From: Notamacropus eugenii | Taxonomy: Eukaryota > Chordata > Mammalia > Diprotodontia > Macropodidae | DNA: 64,000 nucleotides | Assembly (NCBI RefSeq): GCF_028372415.1 | Contig: NC_092872.1 | Span: forward strand, 279,003,206-279,067,205 | Direction: 5' to 3' | Part shown: piece by piece, positions 46,807 through 56,299 of the stretch | How positions within the stretch are numbered: the first letter of the stretch is position 1 | Layout of the letters: each line of letters opens with the position of its first letter | Made by a program: the position numbers and the translations under genes | Notes under the pieces: generated by a model | Told to the model about the DNA's origin: nothing | Database searches by the model: none | The model's input: the letters and a program-made list of their open reading frames with translations, nothing else

Positions 46807-47031
46807 GTTGTTATTCAGTCATATCTGACCTCACTTGGGGTTTTCTTGGCAGAGATACTGGAATGGTTGGTCATTTCCTTCTCCAGCCCACTTGACAGAT
46901 GAGGAAACTGAGGCAAACAGGGTGACACAACTAGCACAGGGTCACATAGCTAGTGAGTGTCTGAGGCCAGATTTGAATTCAGTAAGATGAGTTTTCCTGA
47001 CTCCAGGCCTGGAACACTTCATTGCACCCTA
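46807..47031 (-). mobile_element. RTE-tailed CORE-SINE, antisense
   Basis: 'gttgttattcagtcatatct', 'tggggttttcttggcagaga', 'gatgaggaaactgaggcaaa', 'aggccagatttgaattcagt'. Perfect 10-bp duplications cctccaatca at 46,797-46,806 and 47,032-47,041. Confidence 0.93.
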
Positions 47032-47041
47032 CCTCCAATCA

Positions 47042-47788
47042 AACCCTACCCAGATCAACCATTATCGTAATGTATCATTAACTTGTTTAAACTTCACTTG
47101 CAATCTTACAATTTCTTTCACATCAAAGGCTTACCCACTTTCCCCCTCCCCTATTTGAAGTCTTCCCATGGGGGGTAAGGAGATACTCTTGAGTCAGTGA
47201 TGAGGCTCCATCTAAGTTAATGAATGTAAGTCCTTTGCCAAACTTCAAATATAAATTCCTACTATAAATGCCTTCATTTCCCTGGCTTTTAGTTGATTAT
47301 GATTTCATTCCCTGAATTTTCTACTTTCCTCTTGCTGAACTCAAGCAACATTTCTAGAAAAATACAGGGTGTGCTGGGAAATATTTCACATTTGGGGGCT
47401 GTCTGCACATACTTCTAATCATTAACACGTAAGTCTACACAATCATTAAAATAATCAATCCTTCATTTGGAGAGATTGCCAATTTCGGAGGTGTAAATGC
47501 TCGCGCTGAACATTTAATAAGCAGCTTCTAGTTAGAGCTAGCTCAGACACCTAGCTCCAGACTGTCCTGGTTCATTCCCTCTGATTCCAAAGTGCCTGAT
47601 CTTGAGCAGAAAGCATCCTTTTCTCTTTTGGGCTCAGTCTCTCCCTAAATCCAGAGGGACTTCTTAACACGAGAATCAACAAACCCATTAGGCTGAAGCC
47701 CATCTGGTTTCAATGCCTGGGCTTTAAAAATGAAGAGCTCATTTACATCTGCTTCTAATTGCTCCATCTTTAAAGACAAAGTAGGTAA
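47042..47788. other. Repeat-poor block
   Basis: AT-rich complex sequence with homeobox-type TAATCATTA/ATTAA cores at about 47,417-47,460. No coding frame over 60 codons. Possible conserved non-coding sequence. Confidence 0.4.
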
Positions 47789-47789
47789 G

Positions 47790-47966
47790 GTTTATATAAC
47801 TAGCACAAAGTGATTTTACAAATATCTCATTTGATGTTCAACAGCCCTGGGCCAAAGGTGCTGTTATTATCCCCATTTTACCAGTGAGGCGAGGCAGAGG
47901 TTAAATGCCTCATCCAGTCACACCACTAAGGCAACATTTGAATCCAGGTCTTTGATTCCAGCTACA
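47790..47966 (-). mobile_element. MIR SINE, antisense
   Basis: 'tttgatgttcaacagccctg', 'attatccccattttaccagt', 'catttgaatccaggtctttg'. Confidence 0.75.
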
Positions 47967-48219
47967 GTACCAACTGATGCCTTTCTTCTTGATTTGGCAA
48001 TACAGCTTTTCTCTAAATGACAGAAGGAAGCAAACAGTGCTTCCAGCATCAGTCTCCTGTTTGGAAAATCTCACTGCATCAGCAGGAGCTTCTTTTTCCA
48101 AAATATTCTATCTTCTAAACAAGGTTGGGGGGTGCTGGTCACTGGAAAAAAGGAATCTGATTCCAAGTAGCCCATTATGCTGGGAGTTTAATCTAAAGCC
48201 TCTAGAATCTAGAATTCCT

Positions 48220-48845
48220 AAGGTGGTCCTTGAGTTGAGCCTAAGAACATACTAAAATGTTATTAGTATGACCAAGTATGACATAAAAGGCATAATTCAT
48301 GAATTCTGCTTTTCAGTATTTCAAGTGTTCTACATAATATCAATTTAAAATTATTTGGGGGAGGGAACAGAAATTTTTATTAACTGAAAGTTTTTTTTTA
48401 AAGTTCTTACATTTATTTCCTTTCAAAAAGTCATTTATGAATTGGGGACTTTTTGAAGTAGTTGCATTTGCTAACCAATTTCTCTCCAGTTATCTTTGGG
48501 AATTCCAGCCTTAAGATCACTTGTAATCTGATATTTATTGTAGCTATCTTGTTTAGGAAATTCCAGACTCAGTAGCAAATATTTAGAAAATACAATTCTA
48601 ATCTTTCTGTTCTTTAGTTTTGGCTGCTTTGTAGACTTTGTCTATGATGATATTGTCAAAAATATTTATAGAGTTCCATAAAAGATGTCACTTCCAGGTA
48701 CTGAAACACCTCTTAGATTTTTTACATGACTTTTTTTTTTTTTTAAAGATTTTGCATTTTAAATCTAAGCATTTTTCTTCCCTTGTGTTGTGTTCTAAAA
48801 GTTTCCTTTTGATCCCGAATAAACAATTATGATTAAAGAGAAAAA
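48220..48845 (+). pseudogene. Probable processed retrocopy of an mRNA 3' part
   Basis: A 626-bp segment flanked by a perfect 14-bp direct repeat aatctagaattcct (48,206-48,219 and 48,846-48,859). At its 3' end it carries AATAAA (48,818-48,823), ATTAAA (48,832-48,837) and a short A-run just before the right repeat. This is the signature of L1-driven retroposition of a polyadenylated transcript. The sequence is T-rich and looks like a 3' untranslated region; it matches no LINE or SINE I know. A short open stretch (FGCFVDFVYDDIVKNIYRVP, stop at about 48,682) could be chance. The parent gene is not identified. Confidence 0.65.
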
Positions 48846-48934
48846 AATCTAGAATTCCTGCAGGCTAACTGCAATTTGGCTTTGTTTGGAAGTTTCGAGG
48901 TTTTGTAATTGATAATAAGCACTCAGGAGCCCCC

Positions 48935-49660
48935 CAAATCCACTTCACATGACTTTAATAATCTAAATGTTCAAACACATATCACAAGAATAAAAAGGAA
49001 ACCACAAAAGCACAACCCCATTCTCCTTCCACAGTCAGGAAGCCGAGGAAGCGTCCTGCAGGGCAGTTGGATGTGGCCGTTCTTTGTCAGGGACACACAC
49101 AGAAATGCTCAAAATAGAATTGGAGCACACAGGAAAACAAGCAGTTAACAGGCTTCGGGAACCACTACTGTTACAATCAATGCGGAAGGTGATATCGTTA
49201 ACTCAACAGAACAGAATGCCACTTTGCCCACCTGCCCTCTGGGGTTTTCCACTTCCTCTCAGCCTACACTGTCCAAGCACCTCTGGCACTCCTGTGCTGG
49301 CACCGTGGGCTCGGCCCTTGGGTGGTGGCCGGGACCACTGCAGCCATGCTCCTGGCAGGCTGCTGCCATCTTCAGACCACTGGGAATCCCCAAGGCCTCT
49401 CCTAGTCCTGGTACATGCACCACGGGATACTTATCATCTAAAACTACGAACATTCACCTAAGATCACAAACCAAACACACACACAGACAGGGACAGCCAT
49501 TCCAATGGCTGCATGGGGGCTGGGTGGGAGGTGGGGTGTAGCCCACCTCTCACCCAACACTGGGGACCAGCTGGAACCAGTCTATGTGATTCCCAACTGG
49601 GGAGGTAGAAAGCCCTTGCTTTTGACATCTACTGTGCTCTCATGGCCCAGTAGGGGGGAA
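48935..49660 (-). other. Candidate 3' untranslated region and poly(A) site
   Basis: On the minus strand ATTAAA (plus 48,954-48,959) is followed within about 20 bases by G/T-rich sequence (gtggatttgggg), the usual layout of a cleavage and polyadenylation site. No genomic A-run follows, unlike the neighbouring retrocopy. The sequence up to 49,660 is repeat-free. The minus frame 49,259-49,453 is not recognised. If real, this is the 3' end of a gene starting in the CpG island. Confidence 0.3.
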
Positions 49661-49664
49661 TCTT

Positions 49665-49745
49665 TCTTCAATCAACAGGCATTTACTAAGTGCTTACTAT
49701 GTGCCAGGTACTGTGCCCAATGCTGGGAATACAAAAAAAGGAAAA
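49665..49745 (+). mobile_element. Old mammalian repeat fragment
   Basis: 'ggcatttactaagtgcttac', 'tatgtgccaggtactgtgcc', 'caatgctgggaatacaaa'. Confidence 0.8.
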
Positions 49746-49821
49746 ATAACAACAAAAACACTAATTCATACAAATATAGACAACAGGGTTGGGGGAGGGA
49801 TCCACCTATGTGGGGAGCCCC

Positions 49822-50094
49822 TCACTGAGGTCTCCCATTTGGCCAAATGCGGTTCACAAACAGAATTCCTGCCTGCTCCAAAATTATTGGATTACTGATA
49901 ACTACTAAGCGCAGAATTACTCCATCTTTGAGCTGACTGACACCAAAGGCTCCAGGCACAACCATTTGATGAACAAGAATTCCAAATATGGCGGACTGGC
50001 AAGTGGCAATCCAGCCTTGGGTGAACTTCAGGGAGAAGGCAGCTCCTGCTCTAGGGTGGGGTTCATCATGGAAGGAATAAAGAAGGGCAGGCAG
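49822..50094 (-). other. Candidate terminal exon (weak)
   Basis: On the minus strand a pyrimidine tract and cag (acceptor-like, cctccccctctcaccacag) precede 90 open codons from 50,094 to a stop at 49,822-49,824. The translation includes GWIATCQSAIFGILVHQMVV and GAFGVSQLKDGVILRLVVIS. It has no family resemblance I can name. An open run of this length arises by chance, so this is only a lead. Confidence 0.15.
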
Positions 50095-50440
50095 CTGTGG
50101 TGAGAGGGGGAGGCGTTTGGAGAGCCCCCACCATGTGAGGGGTTTCTATGTATCAGCTGTTCTTAATGTCACACCCATAAGGTGACAGTTAATTTAGATG
50201 GAAACAAAGTTACACATTTCTTTCACAAACCTCTGAAATCATGCAATTTTTTCAATCCTGAATTAAAGAAAAACATTCTCAGGAGGGGCCCACCCCACTT
50301 GCAAAGGCTCAGGGGCTGACCCTCTTTCCCTGGGCCAGACCCTCTTTCTCTCAGTAAGTCCCAGGGTATCCTAAACTCTCAAGTTCTCAGGAAACCTCCC
50401 TGACTTCTTAGCAGGAAACATCTTGGGCAGCGATTGTGGT
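50095..50440. other. Unique-looking sequence
   Basis: No repeat recognised. It would be intronic or untranslated if the minus-strand unit is real. Confidence 0.35.
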
Positions 50441-50444
50441 GAAG

Positions 50445-50560
50445 AACAGTTAGTTGATGGATTCCAATCTCACCTGTCACTCACTGTCAAATCTTTATCA
50501 CTTTGGGTAAATCCCTTAACCGCCTTGGGCCTCAGTTTCCTCATCTGTATTTTATGGGTC
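50445..50560 (+). mobile_element. MIR SINE fragment
   Basis: 'cactttgggtaaatccctta' and 'gcctcagtttcctcatctgt'. Confidence 0.75.
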
Positions 50561-50687
50561 TAGGTGGAAAGGGGTTTTATTGGTGAGGCTAGAGGACTGC
50601 TCCAGCTCCATGTTGAGATCTCTGCCTAGTTTTTCTCCACACCTCGGAGTGGGGGGAGGAAGAGGACCAAAGAATCTGGGAAGGATT

Positions 50688-50770
50688 GGGGTCTTTTTTT
50701 TGTATCCCCAGCACTGGGCACATAAGAGAAACACTTAACAGATGCCTATTGAATTGAATTGAATGGAAAG
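50688..50770 (+). mobile_element. L2 LINE 3' end fragment
   Basis: 'tttgtatccccagcactggg', 'cacataagagaaacacttaa', then gaattgaattgaatgg. Confidence 0.6.
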
Positions 50771-51334
50771 GGGGGAGGAGATAACACACGTTGGGAACTC
50801 TAAATACTAAGGAAGGCTAGAGACAGGAGAACCTCCTGGCAGCCCCCAGAGGAGGGCGGGAGGGAAAGAGAGAAACCTAAAGAGATCTACACCGTCGGCA
50901 GGGTCACTCCCTAGGGGGCACAAAGAGGATGCTCCCCCCGTCCATTCTGAGAATCCATTGTCCTAAAGCGGAGGACTCTGAGCAGACGAAAGGTAAAGAG
51001 AAGAAGAGGAAGAGAGAAGAGACCTGCCCCGCCCCGAGGACAGGAGAGAAAGGCGGCCGTACAGTCCGTTAGTTTCGGCACCGGGGCGGCTTCCACCAGG
51101 CGGGTGGTCGGCCTGGGTCTGGAAATCCTGGAGCGTTCAGGGCCAGGGCGAGGCGTCGGAAGGCCCCCGGGTGGGTTCCCTGCTCCGGACCGGCAGCGGA
51201 AGCTGGCGCTGGAGAAGACAGGTGAGATCTTCGGGGCCATCCAGGGCAGACCCACCTCGGCGGACCGCGGTCACAAGCCACTGACCGGCCAGCGAGGGGC
51301 CCCGGCATGGGACTTGGGGCCCCAGGGTCATTGC

Positions 51335-51465
51335 AGCTGGGGCGCTGTGGGGGGAGGGGGTGCTGCAGCTTGGACTGCGCTGCAGGGGGAGGGGGGCTGC
51401 AGCTTCGGTGGCACTGCAGAGGAGGGGAGCTGTAAGGCGGGGTGCGGCGCTGCAGGGGAAGGGGG
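51335..51465 (+). repeat. Degenerate GC-rich minisatellite
   Basis: Repeated gctgcag plus gggggagg blocks: 'gctgcagcttggactgcgct', 'gcagggggaggggggctgca', 'gcactgcagaggaggggagc', 'gcgctgcaggggaaggggg'. Three to four imperfect units. Confidence 0.7.
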
Positions 51466-51994
51466 ACTTGGATTCCGGCCGTCGGCGTTCGCAGACAATG
51501 GGGGGCGGGGCCCCGCATCTCTGCAGCGCCCCTTCTGACTCCCTGGGCCTTAGACCCCCATCCCGGGCCGCCCCACCAGAACGTAGTCTTAGCGAGGCTT
51601 CTTCTGCATCCCACAAACTCAGCCCCAGGTCAGGCCTGGGGGCGCTGCCGCGGGGGTAGGGGCGGTCAAGGGCACGGCGGTGCCCCAGGCCCGGGCTGCA
51701 GCAGCCCCGGGACAGTGGAGGAGGGGAGGGAAGAGGAGCAGGAGGGGACGCAGGAATCCTCGGGCTCGGTCCTGTCCGGTCCGGAGCAGCGGCTGGACAC
51801 CGGCGTGGACCTCTAGCTGGGCGGGGCTGGCCACCGGGCGCGGCTGGGCCGGGGAAGGCCGGCCGCCGCCCCGGTAGCGCCCCGGGCCGAAGCCCGGAGC
51901 TCGGGCGGCGGCCGACTCAGACGGCGATGGCGGTGGCTCTGGCTCGGGGCGGAGGCTGCGGAGAAAAAGACTGCAATGGAAGCGGGCGGGGCGC

Positions 51995-52004
51995 GTCATG
52001 TGAC
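51995..52004. promoter_or_regulatory. E-box palindrome GTCATGTGAC
   Basis: A 10-bp near-palindrome with CATGTG core, the form bound by MITF/TFE and USF bHLH-zip factors (family knowledge). It sits beside GC boxes, a usual core-promoter position. Occupancy is inferred only. Confidence 0.5.
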
Positions 52005-52103
52005 CTCTTAAAGGGACAGTCCTAGTCTGTCGCCGTAATCGACTTTCTTTGAGCTGCTAGGGGCTGACCCTCGGCAACCGCCGTCCTGCAGGGGGCGGGC
52101 TCG

Positions 52104-52117
52104 GTCGCCATGGAGAC
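52104..52117. promoter_or_regulatory. RFX X-box-like motif 1
   Basis: GTCGCCATGGAGAC compared with the X-box GTTGCCATGGCAAC differs at three positions and keeps the spacing of the two half sites. RFX factors use such sites in promoters of ciliary genes. Confidence 0.45.
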
Positions 52118-52230
52118 GGGACGAGTTGTCCCGAGCCTGGTCTTTGTCCAATCCGGAGAGGACAAGCAAGCCGAAGCCCAAGGCTGGGAGCCTGATCTAT
52201 TACACGCCCCGCCCCGCGGGCTCCGCCTCT

Positions 52231-52244
52231 GTTGCCTAGGTTAC
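52231..52244. promoter_or_regulatory. RFX X-box-like motif 2
   Basis: GTTGCCTAGGTTAC keeps a perfect left half site (GTTGCC) and a near-perfect right one (GGTTAC for GGYAAC) at the right spacing. It lies 114 bp from motif 1. Confidence 0.5.
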
Positions 52245-52619
52245 TCCTTCTGCGCCGTCCCTGATGCGACGTTTAACGCGGATTGCTGGAGATCCTGCCA
52301 CGGGAGAGGCTAGCTAGCACCCAGGAGGACAGGCCGAATCCAGTGGGGTTCGCAGGCCGCAGCCTTGGGCTGAATATAGCGAGATGAAGTTTAGTGAAAA
52401 AAATGAAAACTGCTTTCCAAGAAATAGAGTCACAGTCAGCAAGCATGGGTTAAGCATCTACCCCTGCCTGGCACTGTATTATCTGAAAAGACCCGGGGTT
52501 GAGGAGGGCTGTGAGGCCCAGGTGAGTCAGCAGAAGGAGCTGACAGTGGACAAAGCCGATGTGATGGGGGGAAGCTGGGAGAGGGACGTAGCTCCCGGGA
52601 AGAAGGAGAAGGCAGCAGG

Positions 52620-53110
52620 ACCGTTCTCCTGGACTTGGTCAGACCCCACCTGCAGAGTTAGGTTCAGGTCCGGCAGCCACAGTTTAGGAAGGACATTGAT
52701 GAGCTCGGCAGTGTTCAGGAAAGAGAAACCAGGACAGTGAAGGGCCTGGGGTGTGTGCCTGAAGAGCATCCATGAAAGGACCTGAAGGAGAAAACAGCAC
52801 TGCTGTGGTCAAACCCTGGAAGAGGGATCGTATCTGCTCCGATTGCCCTCTGGGGGCTGAACTAGGGCCTGGGGGTCCAGGTTGCAAACAAATTCAGGCT
52901 TGATGTCAGGAAAGACTTCCCAAGAATTAGAGCTCTCTGGAAGTGGAATGACAGCACTTTGCAAACATTAAAGCCCGATATAAATACGAGCCATCGTTAT
53001 TATCATCATCATTATTATTCCTGGGGAGGGGGATTAAAGATCTCCCCCTCACTGGATATTTTCAAGAAAAGGCTGAGTGACATTTGTAATGGGTGGGGGG
53101 TTCCTTTTTC
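52620..53110 (+). mobile_element. CR1/L3 LINE 3' region split by a SINE tail
   Basis: 'ttggtcagaccccacctgca', 'tttaggaaggacattgatga', 'aggacagtgaagggcctggg', 'tgatgtcaggaaagacttcc', 'caagaattagagctctctgg', then after a SINE-tail fragment (about 52,950-53,020: 'gcaaacattaaagcccgata' with ATT repeats) 'tattttcaagaaaaggctga'. Confidence 0.75.
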
Positions 53111-53111
53111 C

Positions 53112-53345
53112 AGTATAAATAGAACGCTGGGTCTGAAGTAAGGAAAACCTGTACTCAAATTCAGCCTCAGACACTTACTGAGACCTTGGGCAAGTCATTT
53201 AACCTCCATTTGCTTTAGTTTCCCTAACTGTAAAATGGGGATATCAATAGCACCCACCTCCCAGGGTAGGTGTATGTAGATCAAATGAGATAGTATTTGT
53301 AAAGTGCTTAGCCTGTAGTAGGTGCTATGTAAATGTTTATTTCTT
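53112..53345 (+). mobile_element. MIR SINE
   Basis: 'cctgtactcaaattcagcct', 'ccttgggcaagtcatttaac', 'taactgtaaaatggggatat', 'tagtaggtgctatgtaaatg'. Confidence 0.85.
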
Positions 53346-53715
53346 TCTCTTTCCCCTGGGTTTCTGTGCCACTCTGAAGTTCTGTGAGAGGCTCTTTCCT
53401 TTCACTCGTCCAGTATTTTTCCTGGCAATTATTGTGGCTGGAGGAGACAAATTCAGAGCACTTTGAGAAGACTATCGTGTTTATTAGGGAGGTGTGCAAA
53501 AGAGTCAGTGAGGGAATTTTGGAAAAAAATGCCACAGTTTAATGTTTTACTCCTCCCTGTTATTCTGCCCCATTTGAGGATTTCTTGGTCAGAGATATAT
53601 AAATGTTATAATACAATAAAGGATAAATTTATCCATATGAAAGGTAGAAAACAATTTCTCCATCCTTATATCTGATCTGAACCATAACAGTATTTGATTC
53701 TTATTAGCTGTGTTC
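53346..53715. other. No recognised feature
   Basis: Unique-looking; short frames on both strands are unrecognised. Confidence 0.35.
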
Positions 53716-53719
53716 TGAA

Positions 53720-53957
53720 GGTAGGTGGTTATTTCAATAGAGAGCCGAGCCTGGAGTCAGGAAGACTGATTTTTTTGAGTTCAAATCGTGCCTCAGACAC
53801 TTACTAGCTTTGTGACCCAGCAAGTCACTTAACCCTGTGTGCCTTATTTTCCCCATCTGTAAAATGATCTGGAGAAGGAAATGGCAAACCCCTCTAGTAT
53901 CTTTGCCAAGAAAATTCCAAAAGGGATTATGAAGTCAGGCACAACTGAACAACAAAG
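53720..53957 (+). mobile_element. RTE-tailed CORE-SINE
   Basis: 'agccgagcctggagtcagga', 'ttcaaatcgtgcctcagaca', 'tctggagaaggaaatggcaa', 'tatctttgccaagaaaattc', tail 'actgaacaacaaa'. Confidence 0.88.
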
Positions 53958-54670
53958 TTAAGTTGACTCTCTAGTAAATATACAGCAATTTTCCCTCATC
54001 AGAAAAGGGTGTGTTTTTTAATCTATATTACCCCACTGGTTCCACACCTCTCTCAAAATGCATGACTTGTGTCTAAATGTCACTTGTATAGCATTCCCTA
54101 GCTCATCCCACCCCCATGATTCCCCCTTAGCTAATATTTTCTATTGAATAAATATTTTAGCTATGTAATGGATTATGTGGATTGGGAAGCTGATGATCAT
54201 TGTATAATATAACAATGTTTCAATGGGAAAAATGATCTAAGTAGATTCTGTTCTCCCTCATCTCTGTTCCCTTTCCCATTCCATTCTCCATTCCCAAACT
54301 AACCAACCTAAAACTCTCATTTTGCCAGTTTGATTGATGCTGACAGATCTACAGTTCTGGATTCTGGATTCCTACCAGAAATTCTTTTTCTGCCCAGGCC
54401 TCTTCCATTTAGTCATCACCAAGAGTGCTGGTTAAGCATAATACAGTGTATTTCTTTTCTCCATCATTTCCACAATGGGGAAATAAGGGTAAAAATGAAC
54501 AGCTCATAGTGGAGGGTAAATAAGTCATAAAAGGGTGTATGAGATGGAGACTGAGAGTGTGTAGAATTGTAGAAAGATCATCTCACTCACTAGGCCTTAG
54601 TGTTAGAAACTGGGAGAGATAATGGAGAATCGGGATATGTGTATTTGGGGGTGTGGGGGAGAAGTGTGTT
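53958..54670. other. No recognised feature
   Basis: AT-rich. The plus frame 54,600-54,794 overlaps the CR1/L2 junction and is not a gene. Confidence 0.35.
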
Positions 54671-54671
54671 T

Positions 54672-55130
54672 GACCATGATAGCTGGTTCAAGTATGTGAA
54701 AGACTGTCATATGGAAGGAAGATTAGACCAACTAACTTTTATTTATCACTTCACACATATTTGTCTATCCCATTTATATTTGGGCTGCATATAGGTCTTG
54801 CTTTTTCCTCCATTAGAATATAACCTCCTTGAGAGTAGGATTTGTTGCATTCTTTGTATTTGTATCTACAACATGTGGTATGGTGCCCAGCATATAGTAG
54901 GCAGTTGTTGATTGATTGACGTGTTCTGCCTAACCTCAGAGGGCTGAACTAGGGGTCAGGAATAGAAGTTGCTGAGAGGAAAATTTCTATTTAGAAACAG
55001 AATTAGGATTAGGAAAAACTTCCTGAGAAGTGGAAATGGCTGTCTCAGGAGATAGTGGGCTCTCATTAGAGGTCTTCAGGGAAAGGTTGGACTATAACCG
55101 ATGTGGTGGGATTCTAGGTCCATTGTACCT
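54672..55130 (+). mobile_element. CR1/L3 LINE 3' end split by L2
   Basis: CR1/L3 sequence (gatagctggttcaagtatgt, 'gtcatatggaaggaagatta') stops at about 54,732. It resumes at about 54,926 (cagagggctgaactaggg, 'ggattaggaaaaacttcctg', 'aggagatagtgggctctcat', 'gaggtcttcagggaaaggtt'). Confidence 0.75.
54733..54925 (+). mobile_element. L2 LINE 3' end inserted in CR1/L3
   Basis: 'catatttgtctatcccattt', 'attagaatataacctccttg', 'agagtaggatttgttgcatt', 'cccagcatatagtaggcagt', tail ttgattgattgac. Confidence 0.75.
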
Positions 55131-55134
55131 ACTT

Positions 55135-55330
55135 TAACAAAAGGCAACACAGTACAATGGAAAGAGAATTGGATTTGGGGTCTGAGGACCAGGTTCAAAA
55201 TCTTCTGCTTAATAGCTTTGGTTGAGTCACTTGGCCTCTCTGAGGTTCAGTTTCCTCAGTTTTAAGATGAGTAGGTTGAACTATGGGTTCTAAAGGTCTT
55301 TCAGCTCTAAAATCTATAATCTTATGATAA
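55135..55330 (+). mobile_element. MIR-type SINE
   Basis: 'cagtacaatggaaagagaat', 'tgaggaccaggttcaaaatc', 'tgaggttcagtttcctcagt', 'ctttcagctctaaaatctat'. Confidence 0.75.
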
Positions 55331-55499
55331 CAACTGAAGTTGGCTGAGAGGCAGAAATGAGGTGATCTATACAAAGGCATTTTGCATTTAAAGAACCAAA
55401 TACATAGGTGTGATTATCATTTGGGGTCAGTTGTATCTTCTAAGGTTGAACTTTCTGAGGTTCCTTCTGATTCTGCGATTCTCGGAACTGAACCTGAGT

Positions 55500-55720
55500 A
55501 TCCTCCTGAGATGGCTCTTCCCCTTTAATCTGGTTCCTCCAGTGACTTGCTGTGTTACTTTGTGCAAGACAGTGAATGTCTCTAACACCCAATTTCTGCC
55601 TATGTAAATTAGGCCAATGATACTTGCCCTACATACTTCATAGGATGCTAGGAAGGAAAAGATGAGATAATTAATAGCAAAGAACTTTGAATGTAAAGAT
55701 TGTTATGAAGATAAACCACC
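55500..55720 (+). mobile_element. MIR SINE, diverged
   Basis: 'ttactttgtgcaagacagtg', 'ttctgcctatgtaaattagg', 'cataggatgctaggaaggaa', 'aagaactttgaatgtaaaga'. Confidence 0.6.
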
Positions 55721-55744
55721 TGCCTACAAACCAGTTTTGATTGC

Positions 55745-55862
55745 TTCCTTCCAACACATTTTTAAACACTTAATATGAGCAAAGCATTGTATTGAGTACT
55801 ATAGGGCATACAACCTTGTACAAAACAGCCTCTCTACCTACCCTCCAGAAATTCATAAGCTC
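55745..55862 (+). mobile_element. Old mammalian repeat fragment
   Basis: 'aacacttaatatgagcaaag', 'cattgtattgagtactatag', 'cctctctacctaccctccag'. Confidence 0.5.
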
Positions 55863-56139
55863 CTAGATTTGTATAACTTATTTGCAGATGTCTCATCTCT
55901 TGGAATAAGACAAGGCAGTGTAGGGCATGGAACAGGAGAGGAAGAAGGTGTGGAAACCTGGGGAAATGACCCTGTGGCGGCATGATGAGCTGATTTATTT
56001 GATTGTGAACTGAACTTCTTATAGGATAAGAATGGCTAAAGAAGCAGTGACCCTGGTTAGCAATAGTAGAGGTTTCTGAACGCATGGGTGTCCAGTGCGT
56101 GTCCTAGGTTCACTATGTGGTGTTACAAAATTGTAAAAT

Positions 56140-56240
56140 GTGAGAGCTTCAGGAGAGCAGGAACTATTTTATTTTTGTCTCGATACTCCCAGTGCCTGTC
56201 ACTTGGGAGAAGCTTGTCTGAGGCTTGCTGAATGACCCAG
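56140..56240 (+). mobile_element. L2 LINE 3' end fragment
   Basis: 'gagagcaggaactattttat' and 'tttttgtctcgatactccca'. Confidence 0.5.
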
Positions 56241-56299
56241 TCTGGTGATGGACCTACCAGACACAGCAGAAGAGGAAGAGAATGGCAGTCCAAAAGAAG

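Larger units (their letters stand above)
51030..52350. promoter_or_regulatory. CpG island, likely promoter
   Basis: The only strongly GC- and CpG-rich stretch in the window. It has GC boxes (gggcgggg at 51,984-51,991; gggggcgggc at 52,091-52,100), an E-box palindrome and two X-box-like motifs, but no TATA box, as is usual for island promoters. Long frames occur on both strands (for example 51,069-51,614 minus, 51,104-51,538 plus, 51,619-51,999 minus). These are Pro/Ala/Gly/Arg-rich as expected of any GC-rich DNA, and I recognise none. A good donor (gacag/gtgaga) is at 51,221/51,222 on the plus strand. It may drive a minus-strand gene ending near 48.95 kb, a plus-strand gene, or both. Confidence 0.8.

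Noticed and set aside
48638-48845. AATAAA/ATTAAA as the 3' end of a plus-strand host gene
   Set aside because: A 14-bp direct repeat flanks the unit and an A-run precedes the right copy, so retroposition explains the signal better than a local gene.
51069-51999. Long frames of 126-181 codons on the minus strand of the CpG island
   Set aside because: GC-rich DNA rarely contains stops; overlapping frames of similar length occur on both strands and none resembles a known protein.
52110-52313. 67-codon frame starting at the X-box ATG
   Set aside because: The ATG is part of the RFX-like motif, the product is unrecognised and the region is promoter-like.
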